From Anaerolinea sp. (GTDB taxonomy: Bacteria; Chloroflexota; Anaerolineae; Anaerolineales; Anaerolineaceae), in the NCBI GenBank assembly GCA_020216845.1, contig JAIWNK010000066.1, positions 1 to 10,000 on the forward strand: 10,000 bases of DNA, written 5' to 3'. Of this stretch, positions 1 to 5,746 are shown in pieces; within the stretch, counting starts at the first letter, position 1, and each line of letters starts with the position of its first letter. The notes below the pieces were generated by a model that was given only the letters and a program-made list of their open reading frames with translations, was not told the DNA's origin and made no database searches. The translations under genes were made by a program, and so were the position numbers.

Positions 1-2
1 AC

Positions 3-1514
3 CGCGCCCATCAGGCTGCCCAAAACGCCCATCTGCTGATCGTCAACCACGCCCTGTTGCTTGCCGATGCAGTCACGGGCAACCGCATCCTGCCCGATTA
101 TCAATATCTGATTGTAGACGAGGCCCATCACATCGAAGATGCCTCAACCAACGCCCTCAGCTACCGCATCACCCAACCCGATTTGCAGCGCCTGCTGCGC
201 GAACTCGGCAGCACCTCCAGCGGCATCCTGGGGCGCTTGTTTAGCATCCTGCGCGGCCTGCTGCGCCCCTCCGAACTGGCCGCCCTCGAACAAATCCTCA
301 GCCGCATCACCGATTTGGCCTTCCGCCTCGATTTTGACCTGCAGCAATTCTTCCGCGCCATCGAAGAATTCCTTGCTGCCCAACGCGAGGGCCAACCCCT
401 CGGCAGCTATAGCCAACAAGAGCGCATCTTGCCCTCCACGCGCAATCAGCCCGACTGGATGACCGTTGAATTGCAATGGGAAGCAGCTCACGAAACACTG
501 AAACTGATGCTCAACCCAATCGCCGAACTGCACAAACAATTTGGCGAAGGAGCAGAAGACGAAGAACTACAAGATGTGCTCAACAACCTCGCCACCGTTC
601 AGCGTCAATTGAGCGAAGCCCAAAGCGGCATCACCGCCCTGGTCAGCGAACCCGATCCCAACTTCATTTATTGGGTTGAGATACAGCCCAATGGCGGGCG
701 CGTAGCGATCAACATTGCCCCCTTACATATCGGCCCGCTCATGGAAGAATATCTATGGCACCAAAAAACCAGCGTTATTTTGACCTCCGCCACGCTGACA
801 ACCAGCGGAGAATTTGATTACCTGCGCAATCGCCTCAATGCAGATGAAGCCGATGAATTGATGGTCGGCTCGCCGTTTGATTATGAAACCTCTGCACTGC
901 TCTACTTGGTCAACGACATCCCCGAGCCAAGTGACAGCAGTTATCAACGCGCCGTGGAACAGGCCCTCATCCAATTGAGCAAGGCTACACAAGGGCGCAT
1001 CCTGGCGCTATTCACCTCCTATGCACAGCTCAAGCGCACCTCATCAGCGATTGCGCCTGCCATGGCCGACGCCGGCATTGAAATCTACGAGCAAGGTGAG
1101 GGCGCCTCGGCCAACCTGTTGTTGGAAAACTTTCGCAACGCCGAAAAGGCCATCTTGCTTGGCACGCGCGCCTTCTGGGAAGGTGTAGATATTGCCGGTG
1201 AAGCCCTTTCGGTTGTGGTGATTGTCAAACTGCCCTTCGATGTCCCTTCCGACCCAATCATTGCTGCCCGTTCAGAAACATTTGACGACCCGTTCAATGA
1301 ATACAGCATTCCAGAAGCCATCTTGCGCTTTCGACAGGGCTTTGGGCGGCTCATCCGCACCCAATCCGATCGCGGCGTTGTTGTCGTCCTCGACCGACGG
1401 CTGCTGACCAAGCGCTATGGACAGCTCTTCCTCGAATCGCTGCCCGAGTGCCGCCGCAAAACCGGCAGTCTGCGCGACCTGCCCGCCACTGCCGCCCGTT
1501 GGCTCAATCTCTAG
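3..1514 (+). CDS. DinG/XPD-family ATP-dependent DNA helicase, 5'-truncated by the window edge
   Basis: This is the C-terminal about 503 residues of a superfamily 2 helicase of the DinG/XPD group, which unwinds DNA with 5'-3' polarity in repair or in resolving recombination and replication intermediates. The open frame runs to the left edge, so the start, the Walker A motif and most of the iron-sulfur region lie outside. Visible motifs: LLIVNHALLLAD at 33-68, the typical segment just after the Fe-S cysteines; the Walker B box DEAH at 117-128; TSATL at 783-797; GTRAFWEGVD from 1161; and motif VI QGFGRLIR at 1335-1358, with the arginine finger. An N-terminal DnaQ-like exonuclease domain, present in some family members, cannot be judged here. 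The TAG stop lies inside CTAG at 1511-1514, which also holds the stop of the convergent gene. Family placement is firm; whether to call it DinG or a YoaA-like paralogue is open. Confidence 0.9.
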   Translation, partial: RAHQAAQNAHLLIVNHALLLADAVTGNRILPDYQYLIVDEAHHIEDASTNALSYRITQPDLQRLLRELGSTSSGILGRLFSILRGLLRPSELAALEQILSRITDLAFRLDFDLQQFFRAIEEFLAAQREGQPLGSYSQQERILPSTRNQPDWMTVELQWEAAHETLKLMLNPIAELHKQFGEGAEDEELQDVLNNLATVQRQLSEAQSGITALVSEPDPNFIYWVEIQPNGGRVAINIAPLHIGPLMEEYLWHQKTSVILTSATLTTSGEFDYLRNRLNADEADELMVGSPFDYETSALLYLVNDIPEPSDSSYQRAVEQALIQLSKATQGRILALFTSYAQLKRTSSAIAPAMADAGIEIYEQGEGASANLLLENFRNAEKAILLGTRAFWEGVDIAGEALSVVVIVKLPFDVPSDPIIAARSETFDDPFNEYSIPEAILRFRQGFGRLIRTQSDRGVVVVLDRRLLTKRYGQLFLESLPECRRKTGSLRDLPATAARWLNL

Positions 1515-1939
1515 TCCGTTCCAACCTTGCGCAGATACTTGACCATGCGCAGCACATTGCCATCCAGCGCGTCATAGCGGTAAGTCACCTCATCCATCAC
1601 CCGCCGGATGAAATAAATTCCCAACCCACCCACAGTGCGCTTATCCAGCGGGCAGGTCACATCCGGCTCGGCTTGCAGCAAAGGGTTGAACGGTCGGCCA
1701 TAGTCCAGCAACTCCACCGCAAACAGCCCCTCTTCCACGTGACAGCGAATGCGCACCATGCCCTCCTGCCCTTTCGGGTAGGCATAGGAAACCACATTCG
1801 TCACCGCTTCATCTACTGCCAGGCGCACCTCAAAAAGCTGTCGCTCGTCCAACCCCAATTCGCGTCCACGCTCAGTAATGAAATCCAAAACCTGCGTTAA
1901 CGCCTGAATCCGATTGGGGAAAGACAATTCAGAGTCCAT
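1511..1939 (-). CDS. RsbW/SpoIIAB-like serine kinase / anti-sigma factor (HATPase_c_2)
   Basis: A 142-residue stand-alone GHKL ATPase domain without HisKA or membrane segments. It shows the N-box DEAVTNVVSYAY (residues 43-54, with E44 and N48 expected to coordinate Mg-ATP), a D-box-like LLDYGRPF (77-84) and the glycine-rich ATP lid GGLGIYFIRRVMDEV (104-118), all in the form typical of RsbW and SpoIIAB. Members phosphorylate a STAS anti-anti-sigma protein and sequester a sigma factor, or act as the kinase output of partner-switching modules. No STAS or sigma gene lies beside it, so its partner is unknown. The ATG at 1937-1939 is the natural start, as the protein then begins just before the first beta strand; its ribosome site is weak. 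It is divergent from the sensor kinase gene across a 100-bp gap. The cytosolic ATPase assignment is firm; the anti-sigma role is inferred from the family. Confidence 0.85.
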   Translation of the reverse strand: MDSELSFPNRIQALTQVLDFITERGRELGLDERQLFEVRLAVDEAVTNVVSYAYPKGQEGMVRIRCHVEEGLFAVELLDYGRPFNPLLQAEPDVTCPLDKRTVGGLGIYFIRRVMDEVTYRYDALDGNVLRMVKYLRKVGTD

Positions 1940-2003
1940 AAGAATAGTCTGATTTTACCAGGAATTGCCCCAAAATCGAGCATCACAAAAACCAGAATCG
2001 TCT

Positions 2004-2009
2004 TATAAT
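2004..2009 (+). promoter_or_regulatory. Candidate -10 box of the histidine kinase gene
   Basis: A perfect TATAAT lies in the 100-bp divergent gap, 31 bp before the chosen ATG, which would give a leader of roughly 24 nt that includes the ribosome site. No good -35 is seen at 16-18 bp upstream (CATCAC at 1981-1986 is poor), so the promoter is either weak, activator-dependent or read by another sigma factor. On the minus strand TAAAAT (1952-1957) is a weaker -10 candidate for the divergent ATPase gene. Confidence 0.45.
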
Positions 2010-2024
2010 TAGAAAAGATCGTTG

Positions 2025-2031
2025 AAAAGGA
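2025..2031 (+). promoter_or_regulatory. Ribosome binding site that decides the kinase start
   Basis: AAAAGGA ends 8 nt before the ATG at 2040. An in-frame TTG at 2022 would overlap this site and has no site of its own, so 2040 is preferred. Confidence 0.7.
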
Positions 2032-2039
2032 CTCTTTTT

Positions 2040-3200
2040 ATGGTGGACGAAAATCAATTGAAAGAGATTTTGAGCAAGGCCTTCCCTGGTATTCTGGAGA
2101 GCGAGATTAACGAGCTCATCCAGTCCGGTCGCGTGCAATACTTTGAACCTGGCTGCGTGTTGTGCCAGGAAGGAGCGCTTGAATCCACTTTTTATGTCAT
2201 CCTGGAAGGAAACGTTGAAGTCACCAAAAGCATCAACCAATCCGAAGAGCGCTTTCTAACCAATCTCTCCGCCGGAGATTTCTTCGGCGAGATGGCCATC
2301 ATCCACAACGCCCCGCGCGCCGCCACCATCACCACCCTGACCAAAACCAAGGTGCTCGAAATCCCGCGCGAGGGCTTTGCCTCCATGCTGGAACGTTCCA
2401 GCAGCATGTCCATGGCAATCGTGCGCGAAATCAGCCGCCGGTTGCGTGAAAACGATGAAATGGCCATCGAAGACTTTCGCCAAAAAGCCGGGCAACTGGC
2501 CGAAGCGTATCAGCAACTCGCCGAACAAGACTACGCCCGCCGCATCTTCCTCACCACCATCGCCCATGAGCTGCGCACGCCATTGATGGCAGCCAATGGC
2601 TACCTGCACCTGATTCGCAGCGGTGCCCTACAAGGAGAAGCGCTCAAAAGCGCCCTCGATACCATCGGTCGCAACCTGCTCGAAATCACCAGCCTGACCA
2701 ACGACATCCTCTTCTTGCAAGAGATGGAGTTGATTCTGCCCGAATTTGAACTAACCGACGTAGGCGCAGTTGCACACGAAGCCGTCAAGAGCTTGCAAGA
2801 ACGGGCCACCCAAAACAACGTCAAACTGCACATCAACATTCAACCCGACCTGCCACGCATCCAGGCTGACGCAAAAAGCCTTGGCCGCGCCATTAGTGCC
2901 ATTCTGGATAACGCCATCAAGTTTAGCCCAGATGGCGGCGATGTGCACCTGACCATTGGCAGCGACCAAAGCCAGGTATGGATCATCATTCAAGATCACG
3001 GCGTTGGCATTCCGTCACAATACCTGCCGCGCATTTTTGAACGCTTCTTCCACCTTGATGAGGTAAACGGACGGATGTTCCGCGGCGCAGGCTTAGGGCT
3101 TTCGATTGCCCGACAGGTGATTGAACAGCACAAGGGCCGCATCACCGTAGATAGCGAAGTGGGGCAAGGCAGCACCTTCATCGTGCGCCTGCGCCGCTAA
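2040..3200 (+). CDS. Soluble sensor histidine kinase with N-terminal cyclic-nucleotide-binding domain
   Basis: This 386-residue protein has a Crp-like cNMP-binding domain at about residues 10-125, a short helical linker (about 126-168), a HisKA dimerisation domain and a HATPase_c domain. The phosphate-binding cassette is well kept: GDFFGEMAIIHNAPRAATIT (79-98), with G83-E84 and R93-A94, the positions that contact the ribose and phosphate in cAMP receptors, so it could bind a cyclic nucleotide. The H-box is IAHELRTPL (174-182) with H176 as phospho-acceptor. The N-box is ILDNAIKFSP (288-297), followed by G1 DHGVGIP (319-325), F-box ERFF (334-337) and G2 GAGLGLSIA (349-357). There is no signal peptide or membrane segment, so it should sense a cytosolic signal. 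No response regulator lies alongside. Its neighbours are the divergent RsbW-like ATPase and the convergent EamA gene, 5 bp after its stop. Domain calls are firm; ligand and target are unknown. Confidence 0.92.
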   Translation: MVDENQLKEILSKAFPGILESEINELIQSGRVQYFEPGCVLCQEGALESTFYVILEGNVEVTKSINQSEERFLTNLSAGDFFGEMAIIHNAPRAATITTLTKTKVLEIPREGFASMLERSSSMSMAIVREISRRLRENDEMAIEDFRQKAGQLAEAYQQLAEQDYARRIFLTTIAHELRTPLMAANGYLHLIRSGALQGEALKSALDTIGRNLLEITSLTNDILFLQEMELILPEFELTDVGAVAHEAVKSLQERATQNNVKLHINIQPDLPRIQADAKSLGRAISAILDNAIKFSPDGGDVHLTIGSDQSQVWIIIQDHGVGIPSQYLPRIFERFFHLDEVNGRMFRGAGLGLSIARQVIEQHKGRITVDSEVGQGSTFIVRLRR

Positions 3201-3205
3201 ACGGT

Positions 3206-3631
3206 TCAACCGATCGTCAAGACCACAATCCCCGCCATCGTCAGCAACATGCCGATGGCGGTTTTGAGTGTCAGCGGCTCCCCGCCGAAGATCAGCCCCA
3301 TCAACGCCCCAAACAACGGCGAAGTGAAAGCAATTGGCATGACGCGGTTCAAGGGAGCGCCCTTGATCGCCGTATAAAAGCACAACATGCCCACCGCCCC
3401 AGCGACAACCCCGCCGCCAATAATCATATAGAGCAACGCCTTGGGCCCGGCCTGCGGCAAGGTCTTCCACTGCGGATAGCTAGCCACGCCCAGAATCAAC
3501 AAAGCCACCGCCGTGCGAACCGTGATGCCCATCGTCGGCGAAAGGTTGCCCAAATGTAACCCTTTCTTCTCAAAATACCCACCCACTCCCCAGGCAATGG
3601 CAGTCAACAAAGCGAACAGTTGCGGTTTCAT
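3206..3631 (-). CDS. Half-size EamA/DMT-family membrane transporter
   Basis: A 141-residue, very hydrophobic protein with five predicted membrane helices, at about residues 4-22, 31-50, 66-87, 96-113 and 120-140. This equals one EamA repeat, where most drug/metabolite transporters have two, so it would have to work as a dimer. Typical EamA features are the opening helix with AIAWGVGGYFEKKG (9-22), the third-helix end FYTAIKGAPLNRVMP and the penultimate helix SPLFGALMGLIFGGEPLT. The ATG at 3629-3631 is preceded by a strong Shine-Dalgarno, which rules out a longer N-terminus reaching 3730. It is transcribed divergently from mraZ and converges with the histidine kinase gene. The substrate cannot be told from sequence. 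EamA family membership is likely; export of a small metabolite is only a family-level guess. Confidence 0.85.
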   Translation of the reverse strand: MKPQLFALLTAIAWGVGGYFEKKGLHLGNLSPTMGITVRTAVALLILGVASYPQWKTLPQAGPKALLYMIIGGGVVAGAVGMLCFYTAIKGAPLNRVMPIAFTSPLFGALMGLIFGGEPLTLKTAIGMLLTMAGIVVLTIG

Positions 3632-3635
3632 ATGC

Positions 3636-3641
3636 TCCTCC
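3636..3641 (-). promoter_or_regulatory. Strong ribosome binding site of the EamA gene
   Basis: On the minus strand GGAGGA is followed by GCAT and then the ATG at 3631, close to a consensus Shine-Dalgarno at usual spacing. It decides the start of the transporter gene. An upstream extended -10 (TGATAGAAT, minus strand, 3699-3707) could serve as its promoter, but no convincing -35 accompanies it. Confidence 0.75.
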
Positions 3642-3765
3642 AATTCAAAAATAATTTTGCAAATACACTTGTTCAGGGCAAAAGACACCCAAAGGCAAAT
3701 TCTATCAGAAACAGGCAAAGCCTGCCCCAAATCATCCTTTTTTCGTGAAAATGTACCAAAATCAC

Positions 3766-3794
3766 TTGCAAAAGTAGCTTTTTTGATTTATACT
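3766..3794 (+). promoter_or_regulatory. Promoter of the dcw operon (PmraZ)
   Basis: The -35 box is TTGCAA (3766-3771) and the -10 box is TATACT (3789-3794), with exactly 17 bp between them: a near-consensus housekeeping sigma promoter. Transcription should start near 3801, giving a leader of about 77 nt before mraZ. A second A+T stretch, TATAAA at 3798-3803, has no good -35 at the right distance. The predicted start site coincides with the first MraZ-type repeat, so bound MraZ would block initiation or escape. Confidence 0.75.
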
Positions 3795-3800
3795 GTGTAT

Positions 3801-3830
3801 AAAAGTGGTTAAAAGTGGTTAAAAGTGGAG
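3801..3830 (+). repeat. Three tandem 10-bp repeats, predicted MraZ operator
   Basis: AAAAGTGGTT occurs at 3801-3810 and 3811-3820, then AAAAGTGGAG at 3821-3830, so three GTGG cores sit at an exact 10-bp period on one face of the helix. From established knowledge, MraZ proteins bind short direct repeats with G-rich cores at 10-bp spacing just upstream of mraZ (TGGG cores in Escherichia coli, AAAGTG-type boxes in mollicutes). Position, period and core all fit. A weaker fourth copy (core GTGT, 3795-3798) continues the register upstream next to the -10 box. The array overlaps the predicted transcription start, which points to autorepression of the operon. Confidence 0.85.
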
Positions 3831-3849
3831 CGCCGGAGCCTATCCGGCG
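3831..3849 (+). other. Stem-loop in the mraZ leader
   Basis: CGCCGGA (3831-3837) and TCCGGCG (3843-3849) form a perfect, GC-rich 7-bp inverted repeat around the 5-nt loop GCCTA. It directly follows the MraZ repeats and ends 13 nt before the mraZ Shine-Dalgarno. Only TTT follows the stem, then CGCC, so it is not a convincing intrinsic terminator. It may stabilise the leader mRNA, mark a pause site or be a further protein site. Function is inferred. Confidence 0.6.
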
Positions 3850-3862
3850 TTTCGCCTATCTT

Positions 3863-3867
3863 GGAGA
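3863..3867 (+). promoter_or_regulatory. Ribosome binding site of mraZ
   Basis: GGAGA ends 10 nt before the ATG at 3878. An in-frame GTG at 3815 lies inside the operator repeats, has no ribosome site and would add 21 residues not seen in MraZ proteins, so 3878 is chosen. Confidence 0.7.
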
Positions 3868-3877
3868 AACAGAACAA

Positions 3878-4306
3878 ATGTTCCTTGGACAGTACGAGCT
3901 CACGATTGATGAAAAAGGTCGCATGACGATCCCCGCCCGCTTCCGCGAGATGCTGGAGGACGGCGCTTACATCATGCTCGGCCTCGACCAAAATCTAATG
4001 GTCATGACCGCCTCGTACTACGAACAGAAAGCCGAAAAAGCCAACGAACAATCCATCACCAATGAAGACGCCCGCATGCTCAAACGGCTGCTCTTTTCAA
4101 CCGCCAGCCGGGTGGAGTTTGACAAAGCCGGGCGCATTCTCATTCCCCAATTCCTGCGCTCTTTGGCTAACCTGCAAAGTTCCGCCATGGTTGTTGGCGT
4201 AGGAGAGCTGTTTGAAATCTGGGTGCCCGAACGGTGGGCCGAGCAGCTGCGCCAACTCCAAGACGCTGAGAACCTTGCCAGGCGCTTTGCCGCTCTTAAC
4301 ATCTAA
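3878..4306 (+). CDS. mraZ: Transcriptional regulator MraZ
   Basis: A 142-residue protein, the usual MraZ length, made of two SpoVT/AbrB-like DNA-binding repeats. Each carries the signature DxxGR: DEKGRMTIPARFR (residues 11-23) and DKAGRILIPQFLR (82-94). MraZ proteins form ring-shaped oligomers that bind tandem repeats upstream of their own gene and regulate the division and cell-wall cluster. The protein opening MFLGQYE is the family's standard start. The three 10-bp repeats at 3801-3830 are its likely target, so autoregulation is probable. It is the first gene of the operon; rsmH starts 2 bp after its stop. Identification is secure; whether it represses or activates in this species is inferred. 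Confidence 0.97.
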   Translation: MFLGQYELTIDEKGRMTIPARFREMLEDGAYIMLGLDQNLMVMTASYYEQKAEKANEQSITNEDARMLKRLLFSTASRVEFDKAGRILIPQFLRSLANLQSSAMVVGVGELFEIWVPERWAEQLRQLQDAENLARRFAALNI

Positions 4307-4308
4307 TC

Positions 4309-5247
4309 ATGAGCCACACCAGCCAGACACCGCCGCATCTTTCTGTTCTTTACCAAGAAATTATACTCGCTTTAAGGCCAAAAAGCCCAGGAAAATATGT
4401 GGATGCAACCGTGGGCGCCGGCGGACACGCCGAAGGAATTCTGAAGGCCAGCGCACCCGATGGGCAGCTAATTGGCTTCGATCTCGACCCGCAGGCGCTG
4501 GCACTGGCAAGCCAGCGCCTGTCCTCATTTACTGGACGCTACACCTTGCTCCAGGCTTCCTATACCACCCTGCAAAGCAGCCTTCAGGCACACGGTTGGT
4601 CGGCAGTAGACGGCATCTTGCTGGATTTGGGCGTTTCTTCCATGGAGCTCGACACACCTGAGCGCGGCTTTTCCTTCCTCAACGATGGCCCGCTCGACAT
4701 GCGCTTCTCGCCCACCGCTCCCACCACCGCCGCCGACCTGGTCAACCACCTGACCGAATCTGAACTGGCTGACTTGCTTTGGCGCTATGGTGAAGAGCAG
4801 CAATCCCGCCGCATTGCCCGCGCCATTGTCAACGCCCGCCCCCTCGTCTCCACCCGCCAACTCGCCGACCTCATCCGCAGTCTCTTCCCTGGCCCATCCC
4901 GGCTTCACCCGGCCACGCGCACCTTTCAGGCGCTGCGCATCGCCGTGAACAACGAACTCGATGGGCTGCAAGCAACCCTGCCCCAGGCAGTTGAACTGCT
5001 TGCCCCCGCTGGACGTTTGGCCATCATCTCCTTCCACTCCCTGGAAGATCGTATCGTCAAGCAGTTCCTGCGCCGCGAGGCCAGCAACTGCATCTGTCCG
5101 CCCGAACAACCGGTTTGCACCTGCAACCATCGGGCCACCCTTCAAATCATCACCAAGCACGCCATCATCCCCTCCGCCGCCGAGATTTCACAAAACCCCC
5201 GTTCCCGCAGCGCAAAATTGCGCATCGCCGAAAAGCTGACGGCATAA
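4309..5247 (+). CDS. rsmH: 16S rRNA (cytosine(1402)-N(4))-methyltransferase RsmH/MraW
   Basis: A 312-residue SAM-dependent methyltransferase, normal for the family, which N4-methylates C1402 of 16S rRNA in the ribosomal P site. Visible motifs: SAM-binding VDATVGAGGHA (31-41); the acidic GFDLD (56-60); GILLDLGVSS (102-111); GPLDMRFSP (127-135); RTFQALRIAVNNEL (204-217); SFHSLEDRIVK (241-251); and the C-terminal NPRSRSAKLR (296-305). A CxC-x6-CxC cluster (C261, C263, C270, C272) looks like the small metal-binding knuckle found in many RsmH proteins. The ATG at 4309 is 2 bp after the mraZ stop and has no recognisable Shine-Dalgarno, which suggests translational coupling to mraZ. The gene's place as second in the dcw cluster is classical. 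Confidence 0.97.
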   Translation: MSHTSQTPPHLSVLYQEIILALRPKSPGKYVDATVGAGGHAEGILKASAPDGQLIGFDLDPQALALASQRLSSFTGRYTLLQASYTTLQSSLQAHGWSAVDGILLDLGVSSMELDTPERGFSFLNDGPLDMRFSPTAPTTAADLVNHLTESELADLLWRYGEEQQSRRIARAIVNARPLVSTRQLADLIRSLFPGPSRLHPATRTFQALRIAVNNELDGLQATLPQAVELLAPAGRLAIISFHSLEDRIVKQFLRREASNCICPPEQPVCTCNHRATLQIITKHAIIPSAAEISQNPRSRSAKLRIAEKLTA

Positions 5248-5269
5248 ATCTTGCACAGAGAAAAGAACC

Positions 5270-5746
5270 ATGAGCGAACGTTGGATCAACGCCTACCGAC
5301 AAGCCCCCTGGAGAACCCAATTGCAATGGATTGGGATCTTTCTGTTGGCATTGATTGGGGTGATTCTGACCGCCGGGCTGTATCTCAACATCACTGCCCA
5401 GGCAGCTGCCGCCGGAGTGGAAATTCAAATCATGGAAGACGAACGCGAAACCTTGCAACGCCAAATCTCCGATCAACGCACCCGCCTGGCCCACCTGACT
5501 TCGGCAGCAGTGATGGAAAAACGCGCCCTGGAGCTTGGCTACGAACGAGCGGATGTTGAAAATGCGGTCTATGTCGTCGTGCCAGGGTACACCGGCCGTC
5601 AGCTTGCCCCGCTGGCCCTGCCCGCCAACAGCATCAATCAAGAACAACCGCTTGTCTTGCCAGCCTATCGTCAATCTCTGTGGGAATGGCTCTTTCAGGC
5701 AACGCTGCGCCTCCAAAACAATCGTCCTCAGCGAGGATTGCCATGA
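5270..5746 (+). CDS. ftsL: FtsL/DivIC-like divisome protein with long C-terminal tail
   Basis: A 158-residue bitopic membrane protein: a short cytoplasmic N-terminus, one membrane helix (about 18-40), then an extracytoplasmic coiled coil (about 48-78). The segment MEKRALELGYERADVENAVYVVVP (82-105 region) resembles the LG-x-x-x-P...VYV end common to FtsL/DivIC proteins. FtsL joins FtsB/DivIC and FtsQ to activate the FtsW-FtsI septal synthase. The tail from about residue 106 to 158, with a tryptophan-containing amphipathic stretch near 135-149, is longer than in typical FtsL proteins of about 100-120 residues. Position between rsmH and ftsI is the classical ftsL slot. The start at 5270 follows a 22-bp gap with only a weak AGAGA-like ribosome site; its stop overlaps the ftsI start in ATGA. 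FtsL sequences diverge strongly, so the name rests on topology and synteny. Confidence 0.8.
   Translation: MSERWINAYRQAPWRTQLQWIGIFLLALIGVILTAGLYLNITAQAAAAGVEIQIMEDERETLQRQISDQRTRLAHLTSAAVMEKRALELGYERADVENAVYVVVPGYTGRQLAPLALPANSINQEQPLVLPAYRQSLWEWLFQATLRLQNNRPQRGLP
5733..5737 (+). promoter_or_regulatory. Ribosome binding site of ftsI inside the ftsL end
   Basis: GAGGA ends 5 nt before the ATG at 5743. This, together with the 4-bp ATGA overlap, fixes the ftsI start at 5743. A more upstream in-frame start near 5680 would place 21 extra polar residues before the membrane anchor. Confidence 0.75.

Noticed and set aside
2022..2039. TTG start for the histidine kinase
   Set aside because: It overlaps the ribosome site of the ATG at 2040 and lacks one of its own.
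3632..3730. Longer N-terminus for the EamA protein
   Set aside because: The added residues would not match the family's first helix, and a consensus ribosome site lies directly before the ATG at 3631.
3831..3855. Intrinsic terminator or attenuator at the leader hairpin
   Set aside because: The stem is followed by only three T residues and then CGCC, so the U-run needed for intrinsic termination is absent. It is kept as a stem-loop of unknown role.
3815..3877. GTG start giving MraZ 21 extra N-terminal residues
   Set aside because: The GTG sits inside an operator repeat without a ribosome site, while the ATG at 3878 has GGAGA upstream and gives the standard MFLGQYE opening.
4525..5160. Long open frame on the minus strand opposite rsmH (211 residues)
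   Set aside because: It lies wholly antisense to a well-supported methyltransferase gene, has a low-complexity composition rich in Gly, Ala and Gln typical of a shadow frame, and shows no recognisable domain.
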